From an uncultured Desulfovibrio sp. (GTDB taxonomy: Bacteria; Desulfobacterota; Desulfovibrionia; Desulfovibrionales; Desulfovibrionaceae): DNA of 64,000 bases. Of the stretch, positions 43,972 to 53,902 are shown piece by piece. The position numbers and the translations under genes were made by a program. The DNA lies in NCBI GenBank assembly GCA_913063155.1, contig CAJXYU010000004.1, forward strand, positions 186,001 through 250,000, in the 5' to 3' direction. The notes beneath the pieces were generated by a model. It made no database searches and was not told the origin of the DNA. It saw nothing but the letters and a program-made list of their open reading frames with translations. Every line of letters begins with the position of its first letter. Position 1 is the stretch's first letter.

Positions 43972-46038
43972 TTACTCGGAAGAGCCCTCATGCTTCATGT
44001 CTTCAATGATGGTCTTCAGCTTGTCAGACAGCTCGGCCAGTTCACTTATGGCCACGGCCGACTGTCCCATGGCCCCTGAGGTTTCCATGGCGATGGAGTT
44101 GATCTCCTCCGTCCCTCGGCTGATCTGCTCAGTCGCAGCCGACTGTTCTTCCGCAGCAGTGGCGATGGCTCGAACCTGATCCGCTGTCTGGCCGACGTTT
44201 TCAAGGATATTTGTGAGAGACTTCCCAGCCACCTCCGTCAGCTCGGTGCTTTCATCGACCATTTGCGAAGTCTGCTCCATGGAATGAATGCTTCTGGTCG
44301 TGCTATCCTGAATAGCGCCAATGGCGTTGCCAACCTGCTGGGTAGCCGTCATGGTTTTTTCGGCAAGTTTTCTGACTTCGTCGGCAACTACAGCGAAACC
44401 ACGCCCCGCATCTCCGGCACGGGCAGCCTCAATGGCCGCGTTCAACGCCAGCAGATTGGTCTGATCGGCTATGTCACTGATCACAGTCATTATCTGGCCG
44501 ATGGCCTGAGCCTGCTGCCCCAGTTCGCTCATTTCGCTCTGAAGTTTTTCCGCTTCTTTGTTCAACCGGCCGATGGAATCGGTCACGCGATTGACGATCT
44601 GCTGCCCTTCATCGGCTTGATGGTGCGCGTTGTCGGCATTCTCCGCAGCACTGGAGGCGTTGCCAGCCACCTCCAGAACGGTGGCGTTCATCTGCTCCAT
44701 GGCTGTGGCTGTTTCAGCCACGCGCTCTCTCTGAACATCTGCCCCCTTGCGCGAGTCCTGAATCTGCAAATTGAGTTCTTCCGAAGCGGAAGCGACTTGC
44801 ACAACAATCTCTTCAAGGCTGCCGGCTGCCTGAAGCATGCCATCCTTCCGGGCCCGCTCAGCCTGCTTTTGGGCTTCCTCGGCCCTGTGGGTGGCCTCCA
44901 TCGCTTCTGTCGCCTTGGTCTCGGCAATCGCGCTCTGCTCGGTAATTTCCTCAATTTTCATACGCAGATTTTCCGCCATCTGCCTAAAGGCCCGCCCAAG
45001 CTCTCCAATTTCATCCTGCTTGCTCGCCAAAGACTCCGGAACCTCAATGTCGACAGTCCCATCCGCGATCTGGATCGCGTTGCCGACAACAATCTTCAGG
45101 GCGGCGGTAAGCCTGCGCACAATGAAAAAGATGACTCCCCCGGCAATCAAAATGGTGAATAACACACCAAAAAGCACCAGGTTGCGTACAACTTTCAGAG
45201 GGGCCAACAGTTCATCCAAAGAGACGGTGACGGCGACGTGCCAGCGAGTCCCCTCGGTCACGCCATAGGCTATGGCCATCCTCTGTTTTTCAGATTTACT
45301 GTAATATTTATATATTCCCTTACCCTTGGAAAGCATTTCCTTACCGAACTCAGAGTCGACAACACTTTCCTTCATGATGCGCTCACTATCGGGGTGGGCA
45401 ATGGTCAACCCTGCGCTATTGGTTGCAAAAGCGAACCCGGACGTGCCTATTTTAATCGGCTTGAGCACCTGTCGGTAGAGATCTCCAAATTCCGTAACAA
45501 TGACCAGCACCCCGCAAATATTTCCCGTTTCATCTCTAACGGGCGTTGAAACCATCAGCACGGGTGCTCCTGAATTTTTGGAAATCAAAGGCTTGGAAAT
45601 GTAGGTTTTCCCTTGCATCGCCGCTTTGAAATATTCCCTGCCGGAAACGTTCTTCACCTTGCCGTTGCTTATGGCGCGTGCAACAATGTCCCCGGAAGCA
45701 CTCACCAGAACAACACTATTGATATCGGAGGATGCTTCCTTGGCTTTTCTCAAAAAAGAAGACACATGGGCTTGTGCACTCTGGTCACCATCAATCGTCT
45801 TCCATAAACGGTCATCCTTGCTCCAAAGTTCGATATTTTCGACCTTGTGTTCAAACCATTCGTCTATGGACCTGACCGCGGCATCCCGGTCTCTGCCAAT
45901 TGATTTTACGATCTCTTCTTCAAGAACTTCCGAGGACTCCCAGTAGCTGCCTCCCTGTAGCGCGGTAATACCAATGGCTACGACAGCAAGAATCGGTAAC
46001 AAAAGTTGCCCCTGCAACTTAAGTCTGAATATTTTCAT
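43972..46038 (-). CDS. Methyl-accepting chemotaxis protein with double-Cache sensor
   Basis: The 688-residue receptor has a first membrane helix ([19 protein letters not shown]), a periplasmic double-Cache domain (about residues 35-285; [20 protein letters not shown] is typical), a second helix ([20 protein letters not shown]), HAMP, and a cytoplasmic signalling domain with the hairpin tip [20 protein letters not shown] and the following [15 protein letters not shown]. It senses a periplasmic small molecule and controls CheA. I use ATG 46038, preceded by AGGA. The longer frame to 46149 has no membrane-protein start. Confidence 0.93.
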   Translation of the reverse strand: MKIFRLKLQGQLLLPILAVVAIGITALQGGSYWESSEVLEEEIVKSIGRDRDAAVRSIDEWFEHKVENIELWSKDDRLWKTIDGDQSAQAHVSSFLRKAKEASSDINSVVLVSASGDIVARAISNGKVKNVSGREYFKAAMQGKTYISKPLISKNSGAPVLMVSTPVRDETGNICGVLVIVTEFGDLYRQVLKPIKIGTSGFAFATNSAGLTIAHPDSERIMKESVVDSEFGKEMLSKGKGIYKYYSKSEKQRMAIAYGVTEGTRWHVAVTVSLDELLAPLKVVRNLVLFGVLFTILIAGGVIFFIVRRLTAALKIVVGNAIQIADGTVDIEVPESLASKQDEIGELGRAFRQMAENLRMKIEEITEQSAIAETKATEAMEATHRAEEAQKQAERARKDGMLQAAGSLEEIVVQVASASEELNLQIQDSRKGADVQRERVAETATAMEQMNATVLEVAGNASSAAENADNAHHQADEGQQIVNRVTDSIGRLNKEAEKLQSEMSELGQQAQAIGQIMTVISDIADQTNLLALNAAIEAARAGDAGRGFAVVADEVRKLAEKTMTATQQVGNAIGAIQDSTTRSIHSMEQTSQMVDESTELTEVAGKSLTNILENVGQTADQVRAIATAAEEQSAATEQISRGTEEINSIAMETSGAMGQSAVAISELAELSDKLKTIIEDMKHEGSSE

Positions 46039-46447
46039 GATAGTTCCTATTGGCAGTAAATTTAATGAGGATAACACCACAAACGCGTAAACACGATACG
46101 CCGCCCCTCCATTCGGACAGACACATATTATGCCATTATTTTTACTCAAATATTACAACAGGTTAAAAAAACACACACCTTCAAACAGTGCGGTTCGGCA
46201 CACACCCGTCGCAAGAATGTGCGAGATTCGATACAACGCAAAAAAACCGAATAGCCGGATTATGCAATGAAAACCTGTTGTCGTGCTTTGTCGCCACTGA
46301 GAACAAAATAGGAGAAAATACGAAATAATCGGCGTTTAAATTACGTCACGGCATTCCGAAGTCAAAAAATCCCCAAGCAAAAAGGACAAAACAAAGCCAC
46401 CCACCGATCTAAGGACCAGCGGGTGGCTTTCGCGCATTTTCCTATCA
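46039..46447. other. Intergenic region upstream of the chemoreceptor
   Basis: This roughly 400-base AT-rich stretch contains the chemoreceptor promoter region and, near its right end, the terminator of the next gene (46390-46437). I see no gene with a ribosome site and no clear promoter consensus. Confidence 0.5.
46390..46437 (-). terminator. Rho-independent terminator after HMA-like gene
   Basis: On the minus strand GCCACCC (46437-46431) pairs with GGGTGGC (46402-46396), followed by TTTGTTTTGTCC. Confidence 0.65.
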
Positions 46448-46756
46448 TTAATGATACAGCTTGCAATGCAGCGCTTCCACAACCTCTGCGGCACGCTCGT
46501 CGCTTTCCGCCGTAATGAGTTCCTCCAGAAGAGAGGGAGCGACCTGGGTATCATCGTACTCAATGAGCAGAGTCCCGGAAAAAAAATTCAGATCGGTCCC
46601 TTTGACCGCCTTGGGCATTTTGGGTGGCGTCTTGACTAACTTGACGGCTTCGGGATCACCGATGATAGCTCTGTCGAATTTGATCCGGATGCGTCCCGGT
46701 ATGCTGTTCTTGATAGACAAATATTTTCTCAACTTTGCGATTGTCTGAAAATCCAT
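46448..46756 (-). CDS. Small HMA-like (heavy-metal-associated fold) protein lacking cysteines in the loop
   Basis: The 102-residue product has a beta-alpha-beta-like pattern reminiscent of HMA domains (SIPGRIRIKFDRAI, then VKGTDLNFFSGTLLIEYDD), but the metal-binding CXXC is absent. Similar stand-alone HMA-like proteins occur in anaerobes and have no assigned role. GGAG precedes the ATG and a terminator follows, so it is a single-gene unit. Confidence 0.55.
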   Translation of the reverse strand: MDFQTIAKLRKYLSIKNSIPGRIRIKFDRAIIGDPEAVKLVKTPPKMPKAVKGTDLNFFSGTLLIEYDDTQVAPSLLEELITAESDERAAEVVEALHCKLYH

Positions 46757-47031
46757 TGTTTCTCCATTTCAGGATTCATTGCGATTTGATTGGATGATCA
46801 ATAAACGCGCTCACAACATCCGTCAACAAATACAATATAATTCACTCCTCGCCCCCCCCTCGGACGATGAGGCCGCTTCATGAGCCGCGCTCCCCGTCAA
46901 GTTCTCCCCGAATGCCCTTCAACACGGATCAAATATAGAAGGCCAGTGATTTTATTATCATGGAATAAGTTTCCTCGAAAAGACATATTGTTGGTATCCC
47001 ATGAAATAGCAGCATGGAGTGAGATTGGCAT

Positions 47032-47925
47032 ATGTCCAACGGCATGAAAAGCCCATTCAAAGAAACGGCCATGATCATATGCGCCGCCATGGTTGCCCTG
47101 ATTGTGCTCGGCCTTGCGGCATGGGTTGAACCGGCGTCCGCAGCCGTCATCCATGCAAGAGGCGATCACGACTACCCTCCCTATGAATACCTGGAAAACG
47201 AAGAGCCGACCGGGTTCAACGTGGATCTGCTCAAAGCCGTCGCAAAGACCATGGGTATTGAAGTGAAGATAAATCTCGGCCCTTGGGCAAGCGTCCGCAA
47301 ACAGCTGGAGAATGGTGAAATAGATATGATCACCGGCATGTATTACTCCTTCGCTAGAGATGAAAAAGTCGATTTCTCCGCCAGCTTTATCGTGGTTCAT
47401 CACAACATTTTCACACGGGTAGATTCGAGCATAGAGGAACTTGCCGACCTCCCAGGTAAATCAGTAATGGTACAATCCGGGGATATCATGCATGACTTTG
47501 CCTTGGACAATCTGCCCGAATCCGCCATCATCGAAGTGGAAAATCAGGCGGAAGCCCTCAGGCTGCTGTCCATCGGCAAATACGACGCAGCACTCCTTGC
47601 CACACTTCAAGGGCTCTACAACGTCCAGAAATTCGGATTGGACAACATCCACAGCGTGGGCTTTCCCCTGTTACCCAGAGACTACTGCTTTGCCGTACGG
47701 GAAGGAGAGGCTGGACTGCTTGCCAAGCTCAATGAAGGGCTGGCCATTATCCGAAAAACCGGCGAGTATCGTCGAATATACGACAAATGGTTCAGCCATG
47801 CCAAACAGAGTGTTGAAGACGGCAGACACAGCACCTTCCTTGTTGCTGGAATTGCGCTTCTGCTGATCTTCACGCTTTTCGTTGTACTCCGGGCAAGGAG
47901 AAGCAGAAGAAAAAAGAAGCCTTGA
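47032..47925 (+). CDS. Membrane-anchored solute-binding (SBP_bac_3) protein without output domain
   Basis: After an N-terminal signal/anchor helix (MIICAAMVALIVLGLAAWV), about 220 residues form a family 3 periplasmic binding domain: DYPPYEYLENEEPTGFNVDL, GPWASVRKQLENGEIDMITG and KFGLDNIHSVGFPLLPRDY. A C-terminal helix (FLVAGIALLLIFTLFVVLRA) leads to a short basic tail and stops. This is the sensor part of a BvgS-like kinase or diguanylate cyclase without the enzymatic part. The ribosome site is weak and ATG 47044 is an alternative start. It is followed by a strong terminator. Confidence 0.8.
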   Translation: MSNGMKSPFKETAMIICAAMVALIVLGLAAWVEPASAAVIHARGDHDYPPYEYLENEEPTGFNVDLLKAVAKTMGIEVKINLGPWASVRKQLENGEIDMITGMYYSFARDEKVDFSASFIVVHHNIFTRVDSSIEELADLPGKSVMVQSGDIMHDFALDNLPESAIIEVENQAEALRLLSIGKYDAALLATLQGLYNVQKFGLDNIHSVGFPLLPRDYCFAVREGEAGLLAKLNEGLAIIRKTGEYRRIYDKWFSHAKQSVEDGRHSTFLVAGIALLLIFTLFVVLRARRSRRKKKP

Positions 47926-47935
47926 TGAAGGACCA

Positions 47936-47977
47936 CCCAAAAAAAGCCCGCCTCTTTCGAGGCGGGCTTTTTTTGGG
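47936..47977. terminator. Strong bidirectional terminator
   Basis: A perfect 19-bp inverted repeat (47936-47954 / 47959-47977) with loop TTTC contains seven A on the left and seven T on the right, between two convergent genes. Confidence 0.9.
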
Positions 47978-47991
47978 TCAGCTACCTGAGA

Positions 47992-48378
47992 CTACGACAA
48001 CTCAATAGTGAGCGGAATCACATGAAGGGCGTTGCTTCGTTCGTCGGTGGACCCAAGCTTCCAGCTCACACCACCTCCGTTGTTGCCCGCCTCTTTGGCG
48101 ATCTGTTCAGCCAACCCCTGCACGTTGATAATGGGATGACGAGAAAAAACCTGTGGCAAGCCATACGTAAGGCTGCAGACCAAACATTTCCCCGGCCGCT
48201 GGTTAAGATTGAACTCAAACCTGAGCACATTGGCCTCGGCCCCGGCAAACGCCAAGGCTATGTCGTAGCTGCCCTCCTCCACATCGCCGAACAAGGCGGA
48301 AAAAAAATCATCACTTCGACTGGCCGGAAACAGCTCGGCCATCTTCTGCTCTGTAAAGATATCAGTGTATTGCGTCAT
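47992..48378 (-). CDS. Conserved Desulfovibrio-type hypothetical protein (128 aa)
   Basis: The product starts MTQYTDIFTEQKMAELFPAS and contains LNQRPGKCLVCSLTYGLPQV, a conserved region with two cysteines. I recognise this as a protein widespread in Desulfovibrio. From memory, databases carry some members under the misleading name 'pancreas/duodenum homeobox protein 1', which has no biological basis here. It has no membrane segment. ATG 48378 has GGGAG eight bases upstream. Function unknown. Confidence 0.65.
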   Translation of the reverse strand: MTQYTDIFTEQKMAELFPASRSDDFFSALFGDVEEGSYDIALAFAGAEANVLRFEFNLNQRPGKCLVCSLTYGLPQVFSRHPIINVQGLAEQIAKEAGNNGGGVSWKLGSTDERSNALHVIPLTIELS

Positions 48379-48547
48379 TAACCCAGCTCCCATTGGTTTA
48401 AACGATCAGCAACATCTCATTTCCTCGCAACGCAACGATGCATAGCGAAAAGGAGAGATTGCTTCAAGCAAATGTTGCCCACGCGATTCTTATGAAAGCA
48501 AGGCACAAAACAAATTGATTCCAAAAACGCAAATCAATCACCCCAGC

Positions 48548-49768
48548 CTATTGCTCTTTCTCAAGTACGGCCTTGCTGACCAAAAGATAAAGCATGGCAT
48601 CGTGCTTCAAGTTTCCGGCCAAATACTCGGCGCCAGGTCCGGTTCCGCAGAAAAGGTCGCATCTGGTTCCCTTGATGGCCCCTCCGGTATCCTGAGCCGT
48701 GACGAGGGAACGAAAATCCTTTTCACCGTCACCGCCAACTCGGGGAATGACGCTGTTCAAAAGCATGAGCGCCCCTAAAGGCACATGGCGGCGATCCACA
48801 GCCACACTGACCATGGGGGTCAAAACCTTACCGATGCTGCCGAAAGGCCCATCGTCATTCAGCCGGAAAAAGACGTAGCTGGGATTCTTGAACATGATTT
48901 CCCTGCCTAAATCCGGGTTCTCCTCAATGAACTGCTTGATGCGGTTCATACTCATTTCTTCACGTGACACAAGACCTCGATCTATCAGAATCTTTCCGAT
49001 GGAAAGATATTGGAGTCCGTTTTTTCCGGCATACAGAATATGCTTCACGGAACCGTCTCGCATGACCAACCGCCCGGACCCTTGAACCTGAAGCATGAAG
49101 ATATCCACCAAATTCCGCGCCCAGGCCAGTTCGTCTCCCTTCCCCTGCAAGGCGCCTTCCCCATCAATGGCCTCTCGGTCAAAGAACGGCTGGATGCCGC
49201 CCTCGGTCATTCGATAGACTAACTTCTGACCTTTCCACCGCGGATGAAACCGCCCGAGATCGATCATTTTAAGCTCCTTCGGCAAACCATACAGCGGATA
49301 CTTAAACTCTGCAGTCCGTACCGGGGAAGCCTCCATCCACGGTTCGTAATAACCGGTCATAAGCGTCTGAGGGGCAAAACGATAAAGCCGGAATTGCTCG
49401 GCCATGAGCATGGGATCCCTGTCCAAACGGGGCAGGAGGGAAATCATTTCCCTGAGACTTTCGGCCATGTCTCCCCAAGTCAGAAACAGCCCCGGCTTGT
49501 CCACGGCAACGGCTTCTGGAGACTTCGCACTTGCGTAAAGCAGGCTCTTTTCCAGTGCAGGCTGAAAAGCCTTCCAGGAGGAAAAGCCCTGCACATAAGG
49601 GGAAAGAGCCATGACGAGTTCCTCGGCCTCATTTGCGGGTACTTCGATGAAACTCGGTTCCACTACTTCCGGAGGTTCTGGAGTGGGAGGAACAAAGACA
49701 AAGCGAAACAAAAGGGCAACACCAACAAGAGCCGCTACAACAGCAGCAGCCAAAATCCAGGAACGCAC
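48548..49768 (-). CDS. mltA: Membrane-bound lytic murein transglycosylase A
   Basis: MltA cleaves peptidoglycan glycan strands to 1,6-anhydro products. An N-terminal helix (ILAAAVVAALVGVALLFRFV) anchors it; no lipobox cysteine is seen. Family motifs are MTGYYEPWMEAS, LVDIFMLQVQGSGRLVMRDG, KNPSYVFFRLND and the catalytic 3D region TAQDTGGAIKGTRCDLFCGT with the essential Asp. The start is a GTG at 49768 with GGAG ten bases before it, seven bases after the stop of the AI-2E permease gene, so the two are co-transcribed. Confidence 0.92.
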   Translation of the reverse strand: MRSWILAAAVVAALVGVALLFRFVFVPPTPEPPEVVEPSFIEVPANEAEELVMALSPYVQGFSSWKAFQPALEKSLLYASAKSPEAVAVDKPGLFLTWGDMAESLREMISLLPRLDRDPMLMAEQFRLYRFAPQTLMTGYYEPWMEASPVRTAEFKYPLYGLPKELKMIDLGRFHPRWKGQKLVYRMTEGGIQPFFDREAIDGEGALQGKGDELAWARNLVDIFMLQVQGSGRLVMRDGSVKHILYAGKNGLQYLSIGKILIDRGLVSREEMSMNRIKQFIEENPDLGREIMFKNPSYVFFRLNDDGPFGSIGKVLTPMVSVAVDRRHVPLGALMLLNSVIPRVGGDGEKDFRSLVTAQDTGGAIKGTRCDLFCGTGPGAEYLAGNLKHDAMLYLLVSKAVLEKEQ

Positions 49769-49775
49769 TTGGTAT

Positions 49776-50915
49776 TTACTCCGGGTCGTTTTCAGGCGCT
49801 TCCTTTACGGAAGAACCGTTGTCGGAAATCAGGATGTCGGCATATTCCTCTCCATAAATCTGGAGCATAACCATGCCGAAGCTCAAAATGAGGGGGCCAT
49901 ACAGGATGCCGAGCATGCCGAAGGCATACACGCCCCCCAGAATAGCCATGAAAATATAAAAAGTGGAGACCTGTGCCGCTTCTTTCATGAAATAGGGGCG
50001 CAGAAAGGTATCGATGCCCACCACAATAATTCCGCACCATCCGGCCAGGAACAAGGCGGACTTCCACTCCCCGACGAGCAGGAGGTAACAGACGGCCGGG
50101 ACCCAGATCAAACCGGTCCCAAGCACTGGAACCAGAGCGGCAAAGGCCATCATTGCACCCCAAAACACACCGGGAATGCCTACCATGGCCAGTCCCAAAC
50201 CGCCCACCAGCCCTTGCAGGACGGCCACCAACAGACATCCCATAAGCACGCCTTTGGATACGCGGTTGAAACTCTCTATGATGGAATCTTCCTGCTCTTC
50301 GCGCAACGGCGATAGAAACTTGAGATAACTGACCATGTCTATGCCGTCGCGAAGGAAATAGAACAGGATAAAGATCATGAGCAGAAACTTGAGAAAGAAC
50401 TCCGTGGCATTGCGGACAATGACCGTGCTCATACCCAGCATGGTTTCTGCAATGGTCCGAGAAAATTCTATGATCCTGGCCTGAAAATCGATCTCGTTCA
50501 CCTTGAGGAACGGCAGTTTGATTTCCACCCAATCAAGATACCTTCCGAGGTGGTGCGCATCCAGGAGTTTATCCAAATGGTTCTGGCTCACCCACTGGTT
50601 GATGGCGGCCAGCGACTGCCCCCCCTGCTCCACCAAGGCGACCATGACAAAGGCCGTCGGCAGCAGGATGGCGAAGACAATGAGTGCAACGGTCAGAAAG
50701 GCTGACAGGTTGCGCCTGCCTTTGCACATGTCCAGCGTCCGGAGAAAGACCGGGGAAAATATGACCGCCAACACCATGGCAATGAGAATGGTGTGGAGGA
50801 ACGGCGCAATGATCTGGTAGAAAAGGAACAAGGCCAGCAACAGCAACACGACGAGAAACAAGGTGTAGATATTGCCCGGCAACAGGTCCTTGGAATTGAA
50901 AGGGGTCGGCATCAT
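49776..50915 (-). CDS. AI-2E family transporter (PerM/YdiK-like)
   Basis: The 379-residue protein has about eight membrane helices with the family layout: two near the N-terminus, a soluble loop of about 80 residues, then a helical block with LLMIFILFYFLRDGI, GLVGGLGLAMVGIPGVFWGA and ALVPVLGTGLIWVPAVCYLL. Members include putative autoinducer-2 exporters and Na+/H+ antiporters; the substrate here cannot be predicted. It lies between the hybrid kinase and mltA genes in one minus-strand operon. Confidence 0.87.
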   Translation of the reverse strand: MMPTPFNSKDLLPGNIYTLFLVVLLLLALFLFYQIIAPFLHTILIAMVLAVIFSPVFLRTLDMCKGRRNLSAFLTVALIVFAILLPTAFVMVALVEQGGQSLAAINQWVSQNHLDKLLDAHHLGRYLDWVEIKLPFLKVNEIDFQARIIEFSRTIAETMLGMSTVIVRNATEFFLKFLLMIFILFYFLRDGIDMVSYLKFLSPLREEQEDSIIESFNRVSKGVLMGCLLVAVLQGLVGGLGLAMVGIPGVFWGAMMAFAALVPVLGTGLIWVPAVCYLLLVGEWKSALFLAGWCGIIVVGIDTFLRPYFMKEAAQVSTFYIFMAILGGVYAFGMLGILYGPLILSFGMVMLQIYGEEYADILISDNGSSVKEAPENDPE

Positions 50916-50925
50916 TCGTTCCGTG

Positions 50926-52521
50926 TCAGAATTTGGTTCTACGTGTCTTCAAAGTGGTTTCGATCGCAGAAGCCAGTGTATCCACATCAACGGGTTTTGC
51001 AAGATAAGCATCCATACCGGCATGCAGGCAGCGCTGCTCGTCTCCCCACATGGCATAGGCGGTCAATGCTATGATGGGGACCTTGGAATTGACGCCCTCA
51101 AGCTTCCCTCCTCGTATCTCCAACGTCGCCTCGAAACCATCCATGACCGGCATCTGAATGTCCATGAGCACCACGTCGTACGGATGCCGTTTGAGCGCAT
51201 CCAGGGCCTTGCTCCCGTCACTGACCACATCGGCGGTGCATCCCTGAAGTTCGAGAATCCTGGAAAGGTAGCGCTGGTTGATGGTGTCGTCCTCCACGAT
51301 GAGTACCCGTAAACCATGAAACAGCGCCTCACGGGACGGCTCTTCCTCCGGCAACACCGGCCCGACTTCGGAAAGGGAACTTCCTCCGAATTCCGCCGAA
51401 AAGAAGAAGGTACTCCCCTCGCCCGGCACACTTTCCACCCAGATATCGCCTCCGAGAATATTGACCAACCGCTTGGCGATGGCCAGCCCAAGTCCCAAGC
51501 CGCCCTGCTGGCGGGTCATATAGTTTTCTCCTTGCGTGAAGCAATCGAACAGACATGCCTGTTTCTCGGGAGGAATGCCGGGGCCGGTGTCGGTCACTGA
51601 AAAAAGAAAACGCGCCTTGCCACGGGGAACTCTGCCCGGGCAGACGCTTTTGGGACATGGCCCCACACGGGCTGTTATGCCGCCTTTTGTAGAAAACTTG
51701 ACGGCGTTTCCCACCAAAGTGGCGAGTGCCTGGCGCAGCTTGTTGTAATCACCGAAAAGCCATTCCGGCATTCCCGAAGCGATCTCGTATTCATAGGACA
51801 AATCCTTGTCTCTGCGTTGCCGGCCGTTGACCGTACCAAGGCTCTCGAACAGATCTTCCAAGCGAAAATCATTTTCCCGCAAGTCCCGAATACGGGCCTC
51901 CAGCTTGGAATAGTCGAGAATTTGGTTGAGAACGTCCAACAGGGAGGTGGAAGCATCTTTGATGAGCTGGACACTCTCTTTGTGGTCCTCCGACAAATCC
52001 GAGAGAAGCAAAAGTTCAGTCATGCCCAGCACCCCGTTGAGAGGGGTACGCAATTCATGACTGATGGTGGCTAAAAAAGACGTCTTGGCCTCGTTGGCCG
52101 CTTCAGCATCATCCCTGGCGTTGCGCAACTCCCGTTCCAGTTCATGCTTGTACAAAGCTATTTCGATGGCGGACTTGAGTTCCCGATCATCCACGGGCTT
52201 GAGCAGATAGGCATACGGCCCTGAAACCTTAACCGAACGCAAGGCAACATCATCGGCATAAATGGTCAAAAAAACCACAGGAATATCAAACCGCTCGGCT
52301 ATCGCGCCCGCGGCCGCGGGCGCATCCATCCCTCCGGCCAGACGCACATCCATGAGCACAAGGTCCGGGTCCGTCTCACCAGCCAGGCGCACAGCCTCTT
52401 CTCCACTGAAGGTAAGCCCTGCCACCTCATATCCGACACGGACCAGAGCAGCCTTGACGTCGATGCCCGCTATGGTGTCATCGTCTACGATCAGGATTCT
52501 CTCTTTCGCCATGCCCAGCAT
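50926..52521 (-). CDS. Cytoplasmic hybrid sensor kinase (REC-HisKA-HATPase-REC)
   Basis: A receiver (ILIVDDDTIAG; DLVLMDVRLAGGMD) opens the protein, followed by a coiled coil, a HisKA box (FLATISHELRTPLNGVLGMT), an ATPase domain (LVGNAVKFSTKGG; VTDTGPGIPPEK; GGLGLGLAIAKRLV) and a second receiver (VLIVEDDTINQRYL; DVVLMDIQMPVMDGFEATLE). There is no membrane segment or PAS domain, so input probably comes by phosphotransfer to the first receiver. The output may pass to an HPt protein such as the one at 62027. Start 52521 or 52512; neither has a good ribosome site. Confidence 0.92.
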   Translation of the reverse strand: MLGMAKERILIVDDDTIAGIDVKAALVRVGYEVAGLTFSGEEAVRLAGETDPDLVLMDVRLAGGMDAPAAAGAIAERFDIPVVFLTIYADDVALRSVKVSGPYAYLLKPVDDRELKSAIEIALYKHELERELRNARDDAEAANEAKTSFLATISHELRTPLNGVLGMTELLLLSDLSEDHKESVQLIKDASTSLLDVLNQILDYSKLEARIRDLRENDFRLEDLFESLGTVNGRQRRDKDLSYEYEIASGMPEWLFGDYNKLRQALATLVGNAVKFSTKGGITARVGPCPKSVCPGRVPRGKARFLFSVTDTGPGIPPEKQACLFDCFTQGENYMTRQQGGLGLGLAIAKRLVNILGGDIWVESVPGEGSTFFFSAEFGGSSLSEVGPVLPEEEPSREALFHGLRVLIVEDDTINQRYLSRILELQGCTADVVSDGSKALDALKRHPYDVVLMDIQMPVMDGFEATLEIRGGKLEGVNSKVPIIALTAYAMWGDEQRCLHAGMDAYLAKPVDVDTLASAIETTLKTRRTKF

Positions 52522-52786
52522 GTATCACAGAGATGATGGAATCGGAATATGAAACAAAAAAATCAGCAGGATGCATAAACAGGACCGAATATTCCAGCAA
52601 CAATGCGCCTTTTTTGCAATCAGAAGCAATTCAGTTTCTCATTTTGGCAAACCGGAGCACAATGGCCGCATTATAGCGTTTTTGTAAAAAACATACCTAA
52701 AGCAAGAACATTTCCCCCCGTTAATTTACTCACTTGTTTTTTGAGGGCAGGAATTGTAAACATATTCATTCTATAAGGAGAGGATC

Positions 52787-52948
52787 ATGAGCAGCGAGCA
52801 GACCGGATCTAAACCGGTCGAGGTGGCCTGCCCCAAGTGCAAGGAAGTACAAATCGTCTACCTGCCGCTTGAGCAGATGCCCAAATGTCCTGTCTGCAAC
52901 GGCGCAATGATCATCAAGGAAGTCCTTACGGAAGGCAAGTCGTACTGA
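52787..52948 (+). CDS. Small zinc-ribbon protein (53 aa)
   Basis: ATG 52787 follows AAGGAG with six bases between, and TGA ends at 52948. The 53-residue product contains two CXXC knuckles, ACPKCKE and KCPVCNG, 18 residues apart, a compact zinc ribbon. It precedes the ABC transporter genes by 71 bp and may share their transcript. The target is unknown; small zinc ribbons of this kind often act as adaptors or nucleic-acid binders. Confidence 0.72.
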   Translation: MSSEQTGSKPVEVACPKCKEVQIVYLPLEQMPKCPVCNGAMIIKEVLTEGKSY

Positions 52949-53019
52949 TTTCGGCAAAACTGCGGCCGGCCGCGCACATTCCGTTTGGAGCGAGTCACAC
53001 ACATTGAGGAGGTCAGTTC

Positions 53020-53883
53020 ATGAAACGCCTGGTATCCGCCCTGACAATCGTCGCAGCCCTGTTGTTCGCATACGGCTGCAGTCAGGCTCCCGAGCAGAAC
53101 GCACAGCAGCCCGCAGCAAAGGAAGTCAATGTCAAGCTGGAGCTTTCCAAGATGTCCACCCTGGAAAAGGTTCTCGAGCGTGGAGAACTTCGGGTGGGCT
53201 TCGAATCCGGTTACGTCCCCTTTGAAATGACCAACAAGAAAGGTAATTTCATCGGCTTCGACATCGACATGGCCAAGGAGATGGCCAAAGCGATGGGCGT
53301 CAAACTCGTGCTCATCAACACCGCATGGGACGGCATCATTCCGGCCCTGCTTTCCGACAAGTTCGACATCATCATGTCCGGCATGACCGTGACCCAGGAA
53401 CGCAACCTCAAGGCCATGTTCGCCGATCCCTACATCGTGGTTGGTCAGACAATTCTGCTCAACCCCGCATTTGAAGGGAAGATATCTTCCTACAAGGACC
53501 TGAACAACGAGCAGTTCACCGTCACCTCCAAACTGGGCACCACCGGTGAACAGGCCGTGAAACGCTACATCCCCAAATGCAATTACAAATCCTTTGAAAA
53601 CGAGACCGAAGCCGTTATGGAGGTCATCAACGGCAAAGCCGACGCTTATGTATACGATCTTCCCAACTGCGTATACTTCAAGGCCGAATTCGGCGACAAG
53701 CTTGTTCTCCTGGACAAACCCTTCACCTTCGAACCCCTTGCCTGGGCCATCAACAAAGGGGACCCGGACTTCCTGAACTGGCTGAACAATTTCCTACGCC
53801 AGGTCAAGAACGACGGCCGCTATGACAAAATGTACGACAAGTGGATCCGCCACCAGGAATGGGTCAAGGAACTGTCCGAGTAA
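53020..53883 (+). CDS. Amino-acid ABC transporter substrate-binding lipoprotein
   Basis: The lipobox FAYGC places an acylated Cys at residue 20, so the mature protein is tethered to the membrane. The SBP_bac_3 domain is clear: ELRVGFESGYVPFEMTNKKG, NFIGFDIDMAKEMAKAMGV, IIPALLSDKFDIIMSGMTVT and a C-terminal YDKMYDKWI. It binds a polar amino acid in the periplasm and feeds the permease and ATPase encoded downstream. GAGGAGG precedes the ATG. A hairpin-plus-T-tract after the gene may lower expression of the downstream genes. Confidence 0.92.
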   Translation: MKRLVSALTIVAALLFAYGCSQAPEQNAQQPAAKEVNVKLELSKMSTLEKVLERGELRVGFESGYVPFEMTNKKGNFIGFDIDMAKEMAKAMGVKLVLINTAWDGIIPALLSDKFDIIMSGMTVTQERNLKAMFADPYIVVGQTILLNPAFEGKISSYKDLNNEQFTVTSKLGTTGEQAVKRYIPKCNYKSFENETEAVMEVINGKADAYVYDLPNCVYFKAEFGDKLVLLDKPFTFEPLAWAINKGDPDFLNWLNNFLRQVKNDGRYDKMYDKWIRHQEWVKELSE

Positions 53884-53902
53884 CATTTGCTGATATCATC
53901 CA

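Noticed and set aside
46336-46563. 75-codon minus-strand frame beside the HMA-like gene
   Set aside because: Overlaps the better-supported HMA-like gene and the terminator, without a ribosome site.
52661-52678. Possible sigma-54 promoter (TTGGCAAACCGGAGC region) before the zinc-ribbon gene
   Set aside because: The GG-GC spacing is one base too short and the -12 element lacks the TTGC consensus.
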